A stretch of 64,000 bases of DNA from positions 11,522,967 to 11,586,966 of the forward strand of contig NC_054748.1 in NCBI RefSeq assembly GCF_018143015.1, read 5' to 3'. Shown here piece by piece: positions 22,801 to 34,100 of the stretch. This DNA comes from Lytechinus variegatus. Its lineage: Eukaryota; Echinodermata; Echinoidea; Temnopleuroida; Toxopneustidae. Positions within the stretch are counted from its first letter, which is position 1. Each line of letters starts with the position of its first letter. The position numbers and the translations under genes were made by a program. Under the pieces are notes generated by a model. It had not been told where the DNA came from and ran no database searches. It worked only from the letters and a program-made list of their open reading frames with translations.

Positions 22801-25237
22801 TTTCTGCTATTTTTACAACAGAGTTTTCTTCAGGGTGAACTTCTCCTTTAACTGACTGGCATTGATCTCTTCCTTACATGGACTTGTATAATTCAGGGTT
22901 ATCTTTCATGTTTACATTGCTAACACAGGCAGAACATCCTCTATGTTATTGCGCAATCCACTGACTCATATCGTTCATTTGAGTCATGTGGGAAGAAATG
23001 ACATACTCCAAAACAGCAATATGAACAGTTGATACATCATCTATGTTATAGATGGATATTAGTAAGAAATGTCAAAACCCTACTGGATAAGAAAATGTGA
23101 CACAATGCGAATAACACAGAATATGAAGTTTTCATTTAAACACCTGACACAATGTGAACACAGAATATGAAGTGTTACATTTAAACACCTTCTGACACAA
23201 TGTGAACACATTATATGAATTGTTTCATTTAAACACCTTCTGACACAAATGTGAACACAGAATATGAAGTGTTTCATTTAAACACCTTCTGACACAAATG
23301 TGAACACATAATATGAAGTGTTTCATTTAAACACCTTCTGACACACTGTGAACACAGTCTGTATATGACTGCTCCATTTAAACACCTTCTGACACAAATG
23401 TGAACACATAATATGAAGTGTTTCATTTAAACACCTTCTGACACACTGTGAACACAGTCTGTATATGACTGCTCCACTTAACCCTATCTAGGCCGGGGTA
23501 TTTTGGGAGTTCATATGGCCGGGGGGGGGGCCTCCCAGGCCCCCCCCTAAGATCTCGGCCGTCGACCGCGCGATCACGCCGAAAATTGGCATGCTGGTTG
23601 CCTGGGACATAATCTCCAAGATTGTTTAGTAATTTTTTTCGTGGGAGTCGCTATTAAGTGATTATGCTAATTTATGCGTAATTAGTATGCGAAATCATAC
23701 TTTATCCTCTAACTCCCTAAATAAAGCTCCAAATGTACTAATTTTTGGTATAGAAACTCTTTGTGGTGTTCTTAGCAAGTGTACATGAAAAAAATTGCGA
23801 TATCAAATCATTTTCTTATGTATTTTATTGTTTTTTGCAATTTCTTATGTATTTCTTTGTTTTTTGACCTTTTGTTTTTCATTGTTTTTTCAATGAAATT
23901 TGTTGGGGACTCTTCTGTGATCATAAAAAGCATAAAATAAATACATTTAGAGCAGCAAAACTAAAAATAATCATACATTTATGAATTTTGGTTGAAAACA
24001 CTATTTGCATTGACTTTGTACACGAAATCACGTTTTTGAGCAATTTTCGGTCTGACATGCACTTACATAATGTTGCGTAATTTCGGAACCACGTACCCGG
24101 AGGACGCAAAGTTGGTCTCAAAAGTTGCGCAAGACTTGAAAGTAAAAAGTCAGCAAGTGGCGCGGTCAAAAAATTTCGCGCGGCGAAAATATTGCGCGAT
24201 TTGTTGAGGGGGGGGCCTCCGAGGCCCCCCCCCCCCGGCCTAGATAGGGTTAAACACCATTTGACACAGTGTGAACACAGAATATGAAAGTGCTCCATGT
24301 AAACAGTAAACAATGTCCATCACATTGTGAACTCATAATCACTATGGTCTAATTCAACTTATTGTGACATAATGAGATCACAATCAGTATGTGAACATAG
24401 TCACTGTGAAAATGATCCTGTTCAACAAACATACAGTGATTGTTTTTTATTTTATTGTTTATGATCCAAATTCACAAAGGTGTTATGAATCCCTGGTTCA
24501 CACTCATGTTTTATGCAGGTTTCAACCTCAACTACACTTTATTCAGCACGTGTATTGAGAAAGCATCCAATAATGCATGCACACTTTTATTACTGCGCTT
24601 GATTGCTGCTTCTTGCTAAGTTGCTATTAAACATTACATTTTCAATGAGTACCGTACTGTTTATGTAAATTCATCAAAACATACAGTGAAGTGCGTGTAC
24701 TGTAAGCAGGGGTGTGAGAGTTCAGATTTTTAGCTGAATTCAGATTTTTTTTTCAGCTTAATTTCAGTTTATTTTCGGCTTTTCTCTGTACAAAAGATAT
24801 GGGAGCTCTTTTTCAACACTCTTCAGCTTTTTTCAGATCTTTTTATTTGTGACCACTCACACTCCTGTGTAACTTTGTAACAAGCACCAAATTTGCATGT
24901 TGTGACAAAACATGAGAAAGCATGCGTTCATGCTTTCTCAACAGACTTGCAATTCGAAAATCTGCATATTTGGTTTGAAACCATTGATTCAGAATAGGCT
25001 TTGTGAATTCAGGCCTATGTGATCACACTGTTCTTTCCAGACCCATATAGTGTGAAGTGTCAATATAATCATCTCTCTCCCACCTTCTTTTCCTTTCACC
25101 TTCTCTAGGGTTATTACAAGATCCTTGGCAAGGGAGTTCTTCCCAAGCAACCTGTCATCGTCAAGGCCAAGTTCTTCTCCCGACTCGCTGAGGAAAAGAT
25201 CAAGAAGGTTGGAGGATGCTGCGTTCTTGTTGCCTAA
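16866..25237 (+). CDS. RPL27A: 60S ribosomal protein L27a (uL15), 4 coding exons
   Basis: Exons: a proposed 16866-16868 (ATG only), then 20286-20428, 20764-20935 and 25109-25237. They total 447 nt, 148 aa, the usual animal length. The product is a structural protein of the large ribosomal subunit. Exon 2 encodes [20 protein letters not shown] and ends [12 protein letters not shown]; exon 3 starts [16 protein letters not shown] and contains [15 protein letters not shown]; exon 4 is [20 protein letters not shown] through [21 protein letters not shown] and TAA. The last three exons are certain from phase and family match. The first is inferred: exon 2 begins at phase 0 just after the initiator Met, and CTCTTTTC (a 5'-TOP-like pyrimidine run) stands shortly before ACGAAAATG/GTAGGG, the ATG ending exactly at a donor. 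ATG-only first exons are common in ribosomal protein genes. Introns of about 3.4 and 4.2 kb are swollen by transposons. Confidence 0.94.
17742..18336. mobile_element. TTAA MITE, AGGACAAGTCCACC family (intact, 595 bp)
   Basis: The ends AGGACAAGTCCACCCC and GAGGTGGACTTGACCT are imperfect inverted repeats. TTAA flanks both sides (17738-17741, 18337-18340). It is non-coding, with about 200 bp of further internal palindromy. A longer inverted copy lies at 26996-28073 and a truncated end at 6009. The internal TTAA at 18046-18049 is the unoccupied form of the site filled in the 26996 copy. Confidence 0.88.
18757..19606. mobile_element. 850-bp TIR element with GGGGTAAGTTG ends
   Basis: The left end GTAGGGGAAGGCGGGGTAAG is mirrored at the right as CTTACCCCACCTTCCCCTAC. 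The sub-terminal word GGGGCAAGTTGAGCC or its complement recurs several times inside (near 18950-18985, 19190-19230, 19560). No transposase is seen. A target duplication could not be fixed because the flanks are palindromic (TACATGTA). It lies in RPL27A intron 1. Confidence 0.7.
19607..20285. other. RPL27A intron 1, 3' part
   Basis: AT-rich intron with no recognised repeat or snoRNA. It ends in a pyrimidine stretch and the exon 2 acceptor CTCTCAG at 20279-20285. Confidence 0.5.
21185..21385 (+). repeat. Dispersed repeat shared with 56045-56235
   Basis: The ordered words ACGACGGCCCAA, CTCAAGATCTGTCGCAAAC, ATATTCAAGAATATTT, AACTATGGCGG and ATAATGATATTCGCAT recur with small changes at 56045-56235 in the same orientation. 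It is an old non-coding repeat copy. Confidence 0.55.
22351..22847. mobile_element. TTAA MITE, AGGGGAAGTTCACCCTGA family (copy 1, 497 bp)
   Basis: The ends AGGGGAAGTTCACCCTGA and TCAGGGTGAACTTCTCCT are inverted repeats, extended internally by AATAGCAGAAAA/TTTTCTGCTATT. TTAA flanks both sides (22347-22350, 22848-22851). A near-complete second copy lies at 44942-45421. It lies in RPL27A intron 3. Confidence 0.88.
23085..23478. repeat. Tandem satellite-like array, about 50-60-bp unit
   Basis: The unit GACACAA(A)TGTGAACACA, then (G/T)AATATGAAGTG and TTTCATTTAAACACC repeats about seven times. The two units ending near 23355 and 23470 share a variant reading AGTCTGTATATGACTGCTCC. The array resumes at 24250-24330 after an inserted element, so one array was split. 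Confidence 0.85.
23482..24249. mobile_element. TTAA TIR element, CCCTATCTAGGCCGGG family (768 bp)
   Basis: The ends CCCTATCTAGGCCGGGG and CCCGGCCTAGATAGGG are inverted repeats. TTAA flanks both sides (23478-23481, 24250-24253). G/C runs just inside each end (GGGGGGGGGGCCTCC and its mirror) extend the pairing. It is inserted cleanly inside the tandem array, which continues on the far side. No transposase is seen. Confidence 0.88.
24250..24340. repeat. Distal part of the split tandem array
   Basis: TTAAACACCATTTGACACAG, GTGAACACAGAATATGAA and GCTCCATGTAAACA continue the array at 23085-23478. Confidence 0.75.
24341..25108. other. RPL27A intron 3, 3' part
   Basis: No gene is seen. It includes a small palindromic patch (AAAGCATGCG then CATGCTTTCTCA near 24915-24940). 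It ends in a pyrimidine-rich tract before the exon 4 acceptor. Confidence 0.5.
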
Positions 25238-25559
25238 ATGAACAATAATCAATAATCTCAGAGACTCTCTCAGACTCATTTACATGAAGTAAATCTTATA
25301 TTCTTGAAATATTTCAAATATATTTCTTGATGTCCCACACTAAAACAGACTGTTTATATTCTAAGTTACACCATTCCTTCTATTGATCTCCGCCAATCAA
25401 CACCGTGATGCATGGTATTACATCATCAATGATACAATAATGCGGGCTGGAAGCCTAAATAAAGCCGTCATATTCACTGGTATAGCTATTGAGTCCTGTA
25501 CTTTTGTAATATTTTCTTTCATAGTAGTACTATGTGTGCAGATGAATGTGAAGCTTGGG

Positions 25560-25825
25560 GGCCTGTCTTTCAAAGAGTTATGGATGCTGCAATCAACCTC
25601 AACTGTATGGAAGTCTATCGATGTCATATGCTTTTCTGCAAAAAATTGCACAATGTCCTTTGTAACAAAGAGAAGCACAGTTTAATTCAAGAAAACAATG
25701 AATGTGTGAATTTATAACAAATATGAAATATTTTGAGCAAAAATCCAATTTAAATGTTGGATGTTGCTGGCTTTCCATAGTTGTGGTTAAACAGATCAGT
25801 CACAACTCTTTGTAAGATGGTTCTC
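25560..25825 (+). repeat. Dispersed repeat, second copy of the 7985-8290 family
   Basis: It shares ACAATGTCCTTTGTAACAAA, GAGAAGCA, ATGAATG and AAATATTTTGAGC in the same order with 7985-8290, about 25 per cent diverged by eye. Confidence 0.5.
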
Positions 25826-25864
25826 TGCTGTGGATGATTATGTCATGAAAAAGGTGAATTGGGG

Positions 25865-25990
25865 AGCATTTCATAACAAGTTTTGGCAGTGATTTTTACT
25901 GACAATTTTTTTCTCGGCCAATCGGGTGCAAGGATCTTCAGTAACTTATAACACCTGTCATTGACAGAACTTTTCATGAATGCACCCCTG
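25865..25990 (-). repeat. Inverted copy of the 7780/49173 short repeat
   Basis: It runs from GGAGCATTTCATAAC to TTTTCATGAATGCACCCC, an imperfect terminal inverted repeat, with the ATAAGTTACTGAAGATCCTT core on the minus strand. Confidence 0.5.
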
Positions 25991-25999
25991 GGGTGGTAT

Positions 26000-26990
26000 T
26001 CTGAGATCCATTTTATCTCAGATGAAATAAAATATTTTATCTCCGTTAAAATCAGTGAGATAAAATATCCTTAAAATCTCTCTGAATTGGTATTCTTAGA
26101 ACAATTTTAGAGTAAAATTTTGGAGTAAAGGCCGAAATTAGTTTCTAATCTTAGCCAATCTTATTATTGCTATGTCATTACAACTTGATTTTGAATTCCC
26201 TTTATTCTAATTAAGGTGATGGCATAGTCACATATTTGATCATAGGTATACGTATGATAATTTAGAACAATACATAGTAAGATATTTCAATATTAGCATA
26301 AATTTTAATACTTTTTTCCCCAAAATCTGGTTGCAGACTTGTCATGAGATATGCAGTGGCATTTAGTTCACCTTAATGGTGGTTTTAATACATGCAGCAA
26401 AAATTAAGGAAATACAGGTATAAGGTTGGGTGGAAAACTCCAGAGAAAATCAAGTTTTTTTTTATCATTGAGAGCAGCTCTTGCATTTATGTGTGGTATT
26501 ATATTTTATCCTTGCAGAAAAAAATCAGTTGTGACCACTGACCAGTAAGTTTGAATTTTAAAGTTTCATATTACATGACATGGGATAGCTGCTCCGATGT
26601 GACATCACAAAAAAAATTGAAAATCAAACTTTCATTAATTCTTATTTTTTTAGATTAAAACGACTTGTGCTCTGGGTCAATTTTCCCCTTCAATAATCTT
26701 TTTTTTGGGGGGGGGGGTCCATTTGGTACAATTTTCAATATCTACCTACTAATTCTCCCAATTTCATTGGTCTATGTCTAATGATTCAGATTTAATGAAT
26801 TGTTAATAGTCTAAATTGTCATTAAAATGAGGGAAAAACAAAATGGCAATTAGGTATATGATCACTGAACTTAATGATAATTAGCCCAAGGAAGTAATTA
26901 AAGTGATAATTAATTAGTATGCCCCAAATATGAAGAATCTGGTGGTAGGCGTTCTTAGTTATGCACACCTGGGGACCCTGTGCTCTGTAG
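26000..26990. other. Intergenic DNA with a degraded MITE fragment
   Basis: No gene is seen. 26560-26700 (ATATTACATGACATGGGATAGCTGCTC... then GTCAATTTTCCCCTT) matches the right half of the AGGGGAAGTTCACCCTGA MITE family and looks like a decayed copy. Confidence 0.45.
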
Positions 26991-26995
26991 CATAA

Positions 26996-28073
26996 AGGTC
27001 AAGTCCACCTCATCAATAGAGAAAAATCAGACAAGCACAATGCTGAAAATTTCATCAAAATTGGATGTAAAATAAGAAAGTTATGACGTTTCAAAATTTC
27101 GCTTATTTTCAACTAAATAGTTATATGAACGAGCCAGTCACATCCAAATGAGTCCATGAGGTCACTCACTATTTCTTTTGTTTTTTATTGTTTGAATTAT
27201 ACAATATTTCAATTTTTACGAATTTGCCGATTAGGACCTCCTTGCCTGAAGCACAAAATGTTAAAGCTTGTGTATAGTTTTGGTAAATCCACCAAAATGC
27301 ACCTATCACTATTCCAATTCATTGCTAGCTAATATGAATGGATATGCCCTATAACAGTTGTGATGTGGAGGATATGAAATGAAAATGTGTTTTACAGGAT
27401 AAATTTTGCGATTTTACATGGAAATTTAACTTGATCGGGTCACCCGATCAAATTAAAATATCTGTGTGTTTTTGTCTTTCAATTAAATCCTATTCCAAAT
27501 CATGGAATGGGCTGAAACTTTCAAGATATGTTCTTTGTAACTTTTGGATATCTATCAATAAATTTATAAGATAAGTGCTTGAATGTCAATTTTTTTAATT
27601 TAAAACAAGCATCGCCGAGAGAGGGCGCTATATATCCAAGATTTGAATATTTGAAATTTTCTCAGAGAAGTGCAGTTGGAAAAATATTTAACGGTCTTTA
27701 CGCTTTAGTAAGACTGTCATATTAGATGATATTCGATTATCAATCACATTATTGACCCTTTACCAAAGCTATACACAGGCTTTAAAATAATGGAATTCCA
27801 CGTGTTCAGGGAGGAATGAAACTTCATTTCACATGACAATGACGAGAAAATAACAATATTTCATATTTCCTAAAATAGAATACAAAATAAATGGTGATGT
27901 CATCAACTCTCTCATTTGGATGTTCATTTGGCTTGTTCATATAAGTAACCGAAACTTTAAAATGCCATAACTTTCTTATTTTACATCCGATTTTGATGAA
28001 ATTTTCAGTTCTATGCCTGTTGAATTTTTCTCTTTTTATTCAAATCATGTGTTTGTTTGGGTGGACTTGTCCT
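26996..28073. mobile_element. TTAA MITE, AGG(A/T)CAAGTCCACC family (inverted copy carrying a nested insertion)
   Basis: The ends AGGTCAAGTCCACCTC and GGGTGGACTTGTCCT are inverted repeats. The right flank is TTAA (28074-28077) and the left is ATAA, a one-base decay. Compared with the copy at 17742-18336, which it matches in reverse orientation, it carries 517 extra bases at an internal TTAA (27265-27781). Confidence 0.85.
27265..27781. mobile_element. Nested 517-bp TTAA MITE, AGC(T/C)TGTGTATAG family
   Basis: The ends AGCTTGTGTATAGTTTTGG and CCAAAGCTATACACAGGCT form a 23-bp inverted repeat with two mismatches. TTAA is present on both sides (27261-27264, 27782-27785), and the homologous uninterrupted site with a single TTAA is at 18046-18049 in the sister MITE. 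This proves insertion with TTAA duplication. No coding content. Confidence 0.92.
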
Positions 28074-28077
28074 TTAA

Positions 28078-29620
28078 GGATTGAACGCAGGGCTTACTTT
28101 TATGATGATCGTACGCAATAATGTAATTAATCATCAAAACCAGCCTTGCAACCAATCTTTATGATTTGTCGCCATTTTTCATGATTTGACATAATGGGTG
28201 TGAATTTTCTATTACCCTTCGTTATACTAAATAAGTATTAGAAAATAGGGATTTATGAAACGAGAGGAGGAGAAAAACAGTACAAGATGGAAAACGGAGA
28301 GTTGATAAGAGAAATCATTAAACGAATAGAAAATGAGAAAGAAATGGTGGATTTATATTTTTAAAAAGTAATTAAACAAGGGTGAAACGAGAGAGGGAAG
28401 TGTAAATGACGGTAAACAATAAGAATGCCATTGTGAGCATCGGGAACAAATCAAATTAAATAGAAAGTGAGAGAGTGAATTAAAGTGGTAACGACCGAAG
28501 GAAAAAAAAGTAAAGGCTTAATGGCACTGACGTACAGACCCCCCCCCCCCCACCTTCAAAGAAAGGAAAACAATATTTTCTGAATACTGTGTCAAAAACT
28601 ATCACAATGTTTTTTATATCAAATGTTCAATAAATGTCTGGCCACCTCAAATATGTTGACTCATTATACGCCACTTAGTGAGTTAAAAACAGGATAGAAA
28701 AGAACAAATGGCAGTATGAGGGTAGGTAAAAACAAATAACATGAAGAAGAGAGAAAACAGGAAAAAATGGGAATGGCGGTATATAAGAAAAGGGGCCCGA
28801 AAAGGGGTTTACATGGCGGGAGTGTGTGCCCCCCCCCCTCCAGATCACATTTTTCTTTGGGGGAGATCGTCGTCGAGGTCGAGGGAGGGGTGAATTGTCA
28901 ATAGGCTACTGTCTCTGCCACCAGCAGCACTGCATGATATTGGAATTGATAGTGTTTTCTCTACCCCCCCCCCCCAGACTATTAAAGCACTGAGGAGGGG
29001 TGCTAATGATGTCAATTTGCTAAGCAGCAAAAAGAAATCACTTCGAATGATCAAGAGGTCATTTTCGTCCCGAGAAATTAATTTGACAAGCAAAAGAACG
29101 AGGGGAAAAAAAGTTTTACCGTACCAACGGAAGGTCATTTTCGTCCTGAGCAATTTGAGAAGCAAAAAAAAGGGTGTCTGAAAAATGAATGTACAGTAGG
29201 TCATTTTGGTTACTTATGTCCATTTAGTCACACCTATATGGTCTAGGGTGCTGACTATATAGCCGGGGATTAAACCCACGACCTCTCAAAAAAGCCCAAA
29301 GCAACAGAGGATGAAAAAACACCAGGGGGTGGTGCATAGAATAGCCAATAGGGGAGAGAAATTAAAACGACACAACCTGGTACTTTCGTAATAATGAAAA
29401 TTATAATTCCGCAGAACCGTACAGCTGGCGGGGTAGCATTTTTTTTTTTGGGGGGGGGTACTCACGGCCGGGCAAGTGTATTGGGACCGAAAGTAAAAAA
29501 AAAAGTCAACGAGGGCCATGAAAATCAGTGGGCCTGGGTAATATCATGGAAGACTGAGAGCCGCATAAATAATTGTTTCAATGAAGAGCTCAATTGCAAA
29601 AAGAGTTAGATCCTTTTTCC
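28078..29620. other. Intergenic low-complexity DNA, no gene
   Basis: Purine-rich sequence (28250-28510) and several poly-C or poly-G runs. A short block at 29262-29290 reads on the minus strand GAGAGGTCGTGGGTTTAATC, resembling the B-box of a tRNA-derived SINE, but no convincing A-box was found. Confidence 0.45.
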
Positions 29621-30263
29621 TCAATTTTTTTGTCTCAATGTGTCAATTTATAGTTCATAAAGTAGCTTTATAAGACCACACCAAAGAAAAGTCGAAATTC
29701 CCATTCGTTAAAAATTGAACAATTTTTTTTTTCAAAAGGGGTTATAGATCCATTTCAATTGTTTGCAAAAGGGGCTAGATCCACATAGGTAAATTTTTTT
29801 TTTGGGGGGGGGAATATTTAAAAAAAATATGAAAATTACCAGATTTCTTCCATACCCAATTTTATGTTCTCATGGTAGGGTGTAATGACAATTCAGTTTC
29901 GCATATATATTGCAATATGGCCGGGAGAATGAAAAAAAAACATGATTTTCTTGGAATGGTCTAAAGTGGATCTAGTCCCTTTTGCAAATAAACCCTTCTG
30001 AATAGATCATTGACAAAGTAGGTTGGATTCATTTTTTCATAAAATTTGATTTTTTTTGTCTCAATGTATAGATTTTTAACCGCTCTGATAATAAGAAAGA
30101 AAAGTTGGCATTCCCATCGCGCCATATAAAAATGGCAAAGGAAAATCATTTTTATTCAAAAGGGGTTGGATCCATTTCCAAGAGGCCTAGATCCCGGGTC
30201 TAGATTTACAGTTTTAAAAAAAATGTTTTAAAAATATGAAGACAAGTAGATTTCTTGTATACC
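29620..30263. repeat. Diverged direct repeat, period about 430 bp, interrupted by the LTR element
   Basis: Shared ordered words: TTTTTTTGTCTCAATGT (29627, 30053), GAAAAGT..AATTCCCATCG (29688, 30105), TTCAAAAGGGGTT..GATCCATTTC (29733, 30157), ATATGAA then AGATTTCTT..TATACCCA (29827, 30233). The retrotransposon is inserted in the second unit; flanking sequence resumes at 36694 (TGTTTTGTTCACATGGT, then ATGATTTTCTCGGAATG near 36850). Confidence 0.6.
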
Positions 30264-30268
30264 CATGC

Positions 30269-31106
30269 TGTCACAGGCCCAGTGCAAAAGCAAAGGACAA
30301 AAATACTCTAGAGAAAAGATAATTGCCTATGTACTGTTTACACAACAAATCACGAAAAAGAAAATGGATTGGGATTACAAATCAAATGAAATATCTTTAA
30401 TTATAATTAAATTCAACACGTTCACACCTGTGAGTAATATGGCATAGCATCAAAGAATAAATTAATAATGAAAGTTCAATATTCGAATAACATAAAGTCC
30501 TTAGCTGTTATCATTTCGTTGGGGCCCATTGAAGAGAACTGACGAGATTATCGCGATCAATGGCGAATCCGAACATCGATGACTCATCACTATGACGTCA
30601 CACTGGAGGGCGATTCCCGAGACTTCTGTCCCGTCCGGAGTTCCCGTACGCACCCTCAGTACTCACTGCTGATACGGCTCTGCCTTAGTATCTCGGTACT
30701 AAAAACCCACGTATGTGGGTTAAGAAATACACCATAGAAATCATCTAAAACTCCTTCCTGACATAGCAGCATAAAATACGATTAGCTCGTCGATAAGACA
30801 AATCCATATTATGTGTCTGCTAAAATTATAGCAAAATGAATAAAAACGATGAAGTTGATATTGCCCCTAAGGCAAAACAAATCGAGATAAATCATGTCAG
30901 CTCCATTCAAACCAATAAAACGTAATGACCAAAATTAATAGGCCTACAGTACACGACGCCTTCAGATCGGGTTTTAGGGCGTAGTTCATTTGCCTAACAA
31001 AAGTTTTACTAGTATTTTGCATATACGTATGCGCTTCGCCTAGACGTGATGTCCAGTCTTTAAGAAAAGCTCTAAATTAGTAAGATTCATACACTTAACC
31101 TTGACA
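30269..31106 (-). repeat. 3' LTR of the Gmr1-like element
   Basis: Plus-strand ends TGTCACAGGCCC and CCTTGACA give TGTCA/TGACA terminal inverted repeats. A near-identical copy lies at 35849-36688. Differences include CACACCTG versus CACATCTG, a small variable patch around 30665-30700 and a one-base indel near 30870. Confidence 0.95.
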
Positions 31107-31197
31107 AATAACCGCCAACCCAAAATGATATTACTGCTTTAGAGATTTTCAATGCTATCAAATTATAAAAGTTAGTCCACTCAATTTTGTGAACCAT

Positions 31198-34100
31198 TCA
31201 ATCTTCGGGACATCTACTGAGAAAATCTGCTCCCACATTATCAGATCCCTTGATAACCTCAACATGGAAATTATAGGACTGTAATGCCAACGCCCACCGT
31301 AAAACTCTGGGATTTTTCAATCTCGCTTGCGACAAGTATGCCAAAGGAAAGTGGTCCGTCTGCAACGTGAACTTCCTCCCATGTAAGAAGTAGGCGAACT
31401 TCTTAACAGCCCACGCTAAGGCAAGACACTCGCGCTCCACTATCGGATACAAGCGTTCGCGATCAAGTAACTTACGACTGGCAAAACAAATGGGAAACAA
31501 TTTCTCTTCATGAGTTTGCATCAACACGGCGCCGATGCCGACATCAGATGCATCCGTGCGCACAACGAACTCGCTATCGATGTCCGGTAATCTAAGTACA
31601 GGAAAATGACTCAGCCTGCTCTTAAGTGTTTGGAAAGCGTGTTCATGCGCTTCCTCCCACTTTACTTTTGTAGCACTATTTTTCTTCGTGAGATCGGATA
31701 GAGGGGTAGCAATGGTGGCCATATTTGGAATAAATTTCCGGTAGTACCCCACTAGACCAAGAAATGACCTTACCTCCCTTTTTGTTGTCGGTCGGGATGA
31801 CGACAACACTTGCTTGATCTTCTCTGGTGTAGGTTTCACTTCACCTTGTCCCACGATGTGTCCAAGAAATTCTACTGAGCTACATGCAGCATGACACTTG
31901 CTCGGTCGAGCAGTGAGATGACTTTCCCTTAATCGTGAAAGGACTCTCCTTACATCTTCCATATGCTCTTCCCATGACGAACTATAGATGAGGATGTCAT
32001 CTATATAATGAAGGACGTGAGGGAGTTCATCTAACACCTTCCTCATCATTCTGGTAAACACAGCAGGGGCGTTAACCATGCCAAAGGGAAGTACCAAGAA
32101 CTCATACTGGCCATCAGGAGTTACAAACGCCGTTTTCCCACGGTCCTCCTCGACAACAGGTATCTGCCAATATCCTTTTGACAAGTCAATTTTAGTGAAG
32201 TACTTGGCATCTCCGATATCTGCGATCAACTGATCTATGTTGGGAATTGGTTCGTTGTCGATGACTGTTTTAGCGTTGATCTTCCTATAGTCAACGCAGA
32301 ATCTATTCTTCCCGTCCTTTTTCTTGACGATTACCACAGGTGATGCATAGGGCGATGTAGACTTTTCGATTACTCCCATCCTAAGCATCGTCTCTACTTC
32401 CTCTCTAATCGTCTGTCGTAGTGCTTGAGGTACTGGGTAGGGGCGTGATCTGATGTGTTCGGCCGAAGTCAACTCCACCGAATGACTAATGATGTCTGTC
32501 TTCCCAGGAACATCGGTCATGACGTCTGTGAATTCCCGGAAGAGCGCCTGCATCTGAGTTCGCATGTCGACGGGTACGTCGTCGCCAAACTCCACGTCAT
32601 CGATGCTTTCGGTCTGCTCAACTGCTGGGAATATAATCCTCGCAGAACCATCACTCTCGTCACCCTCATCCACAATATGGATAGCAGCAACTTGATCAGC
32701 TGGGGCTGAAACTTCTTGACTACCATCTTCATGCTCCCTCTCGACATACCTCTTCAGTAGGTTGGCGTGATAAGTCTTCTCTTTTCCATTCACCATCAAC
32801 TTGTAGTTGTTCCTAGCAACCCTCTTCACGACCTCATAAGGACCTCTCCAATGCATGAGTAGCTTATTGCTGCTAGTTGGTAGAAGTAGAAGAACTTGAT
32901 CACCACACTCAAATCTCCTCTCCTTCGCCTTAACGTCGAAGTGTGTCTTGTACTTCGTTGAAGCCTTCGTAAGCTCCTTCCTAGCGAGCTCACAAGTCGA
33001 CTCTAGTCGTTCCTGCAAATCAATGACATACTGATAAATTGATTTGACTTCTTCTTCTGGGACTTCTGTAGACCATAACTCCTTGAGAATAGTCATGGGT
33101 CCCCTAACAGTTCTCCCATACATTAATTCAAATGGAGAGTATCCAAGACTCTCATGTGGAACCTCACGATACGCAAACAGAAGCGCGGGTAAGTATCTAT
33201 CCCAATCTTTAGGACATTCCTGACACATCCTACGCAACATTTGCTTTAGGGTCCCATTGAACCGTTCACATGCTCCATTCGCCATTGGATGGTAAGGAGT
33301 AGTGTGAAACTGGCTAACTCCTAACAATCGGGCAGCTTCTTTCATAACTCCCGAAACAAACTGAGTACCATTATCAGACAATATTTGATTAGGTACACCT
33401 AAGCGTGAAAATATTTCAACTAGGGCCTCTGCCACACGCTCAGCTTCAATTCGAGGTAGGGCTACTGCCTCAGGGTAGCGAGTAGCTAGATCAACCACAG
33501 TCAAGATATACCTATTCCCTCTATCAGTAATGGGATCTAGGGGTCCTATCAAATCTACTGCAATTCGTTTGAAACAAGTATCTATCAAAGGGGGAATTAC
33601 AAGTGGCACCTTACCAATCCGTCCTTTAGGCATTGTACGTTGACATGCGTCGCAGGAAGCACAATAACGCTTGACATCGGATTGTAGTCCAGGCCAGAAG
33701 AATTGCGTCAGGATCCTGTCAATCGTCTTCCTTGTCTTCAGATGTCCAGCTAATGCAGAGTCATGAGCTAGTCGAAGAACTTGAGATCTGAACGGCTTGG
33801 GTACCAACAGTTGAGTAAACGTCTTCCCCTGGGTGTTACCTAGTGACCTGTATTCACGGAATAGAAGACCATTCTTGAAGTAAAATCTCACTTCGCTATT
33901 CTTCCCTACAAGCTTTGACTCACCCTTTTCTGCTAAATCTCTTAGTTTCTTCAGCGTTGCATCTGCCTTCTGTGCTGCAATAACATCTTCACGGGTAGCG
34001 GTACACTCCTGCTGCTTCGCCGACCCAAGACTCATAAATGGCCGATCCTTTCGTCTCTTCGTCCCTCGAGTCTCCACTCCTGCTCCTTGTTCCATCTCCT

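Noticed and set aside
23921..24313. 130-codon minus-strand frame
   Set aside because: It lies across the TTAA element and satellite boundary, with no conserved motif and an amino-acid make-up set by G/C runs and repeats.
20935..25108. Intron-encoded snoRNA in RPL27A
   Set aside because: Vertebrate RPL27A introns host H/ACA snoRNAs, but I could not find a convincing hairpin-hinge-hairpin-tail with an ACA box here.
29262..29290. Possible tRNA-derived SINE or tRNA gene
   Set aside because: A B-box-like word is present on the minus strand, but no A-box or cloverleaf could be drawn; kept only as a remark.
32455..32747. Frames antisense or offset to Gag-Pol
   Set aside because: Shadows of the strong minus-strand coding frame.
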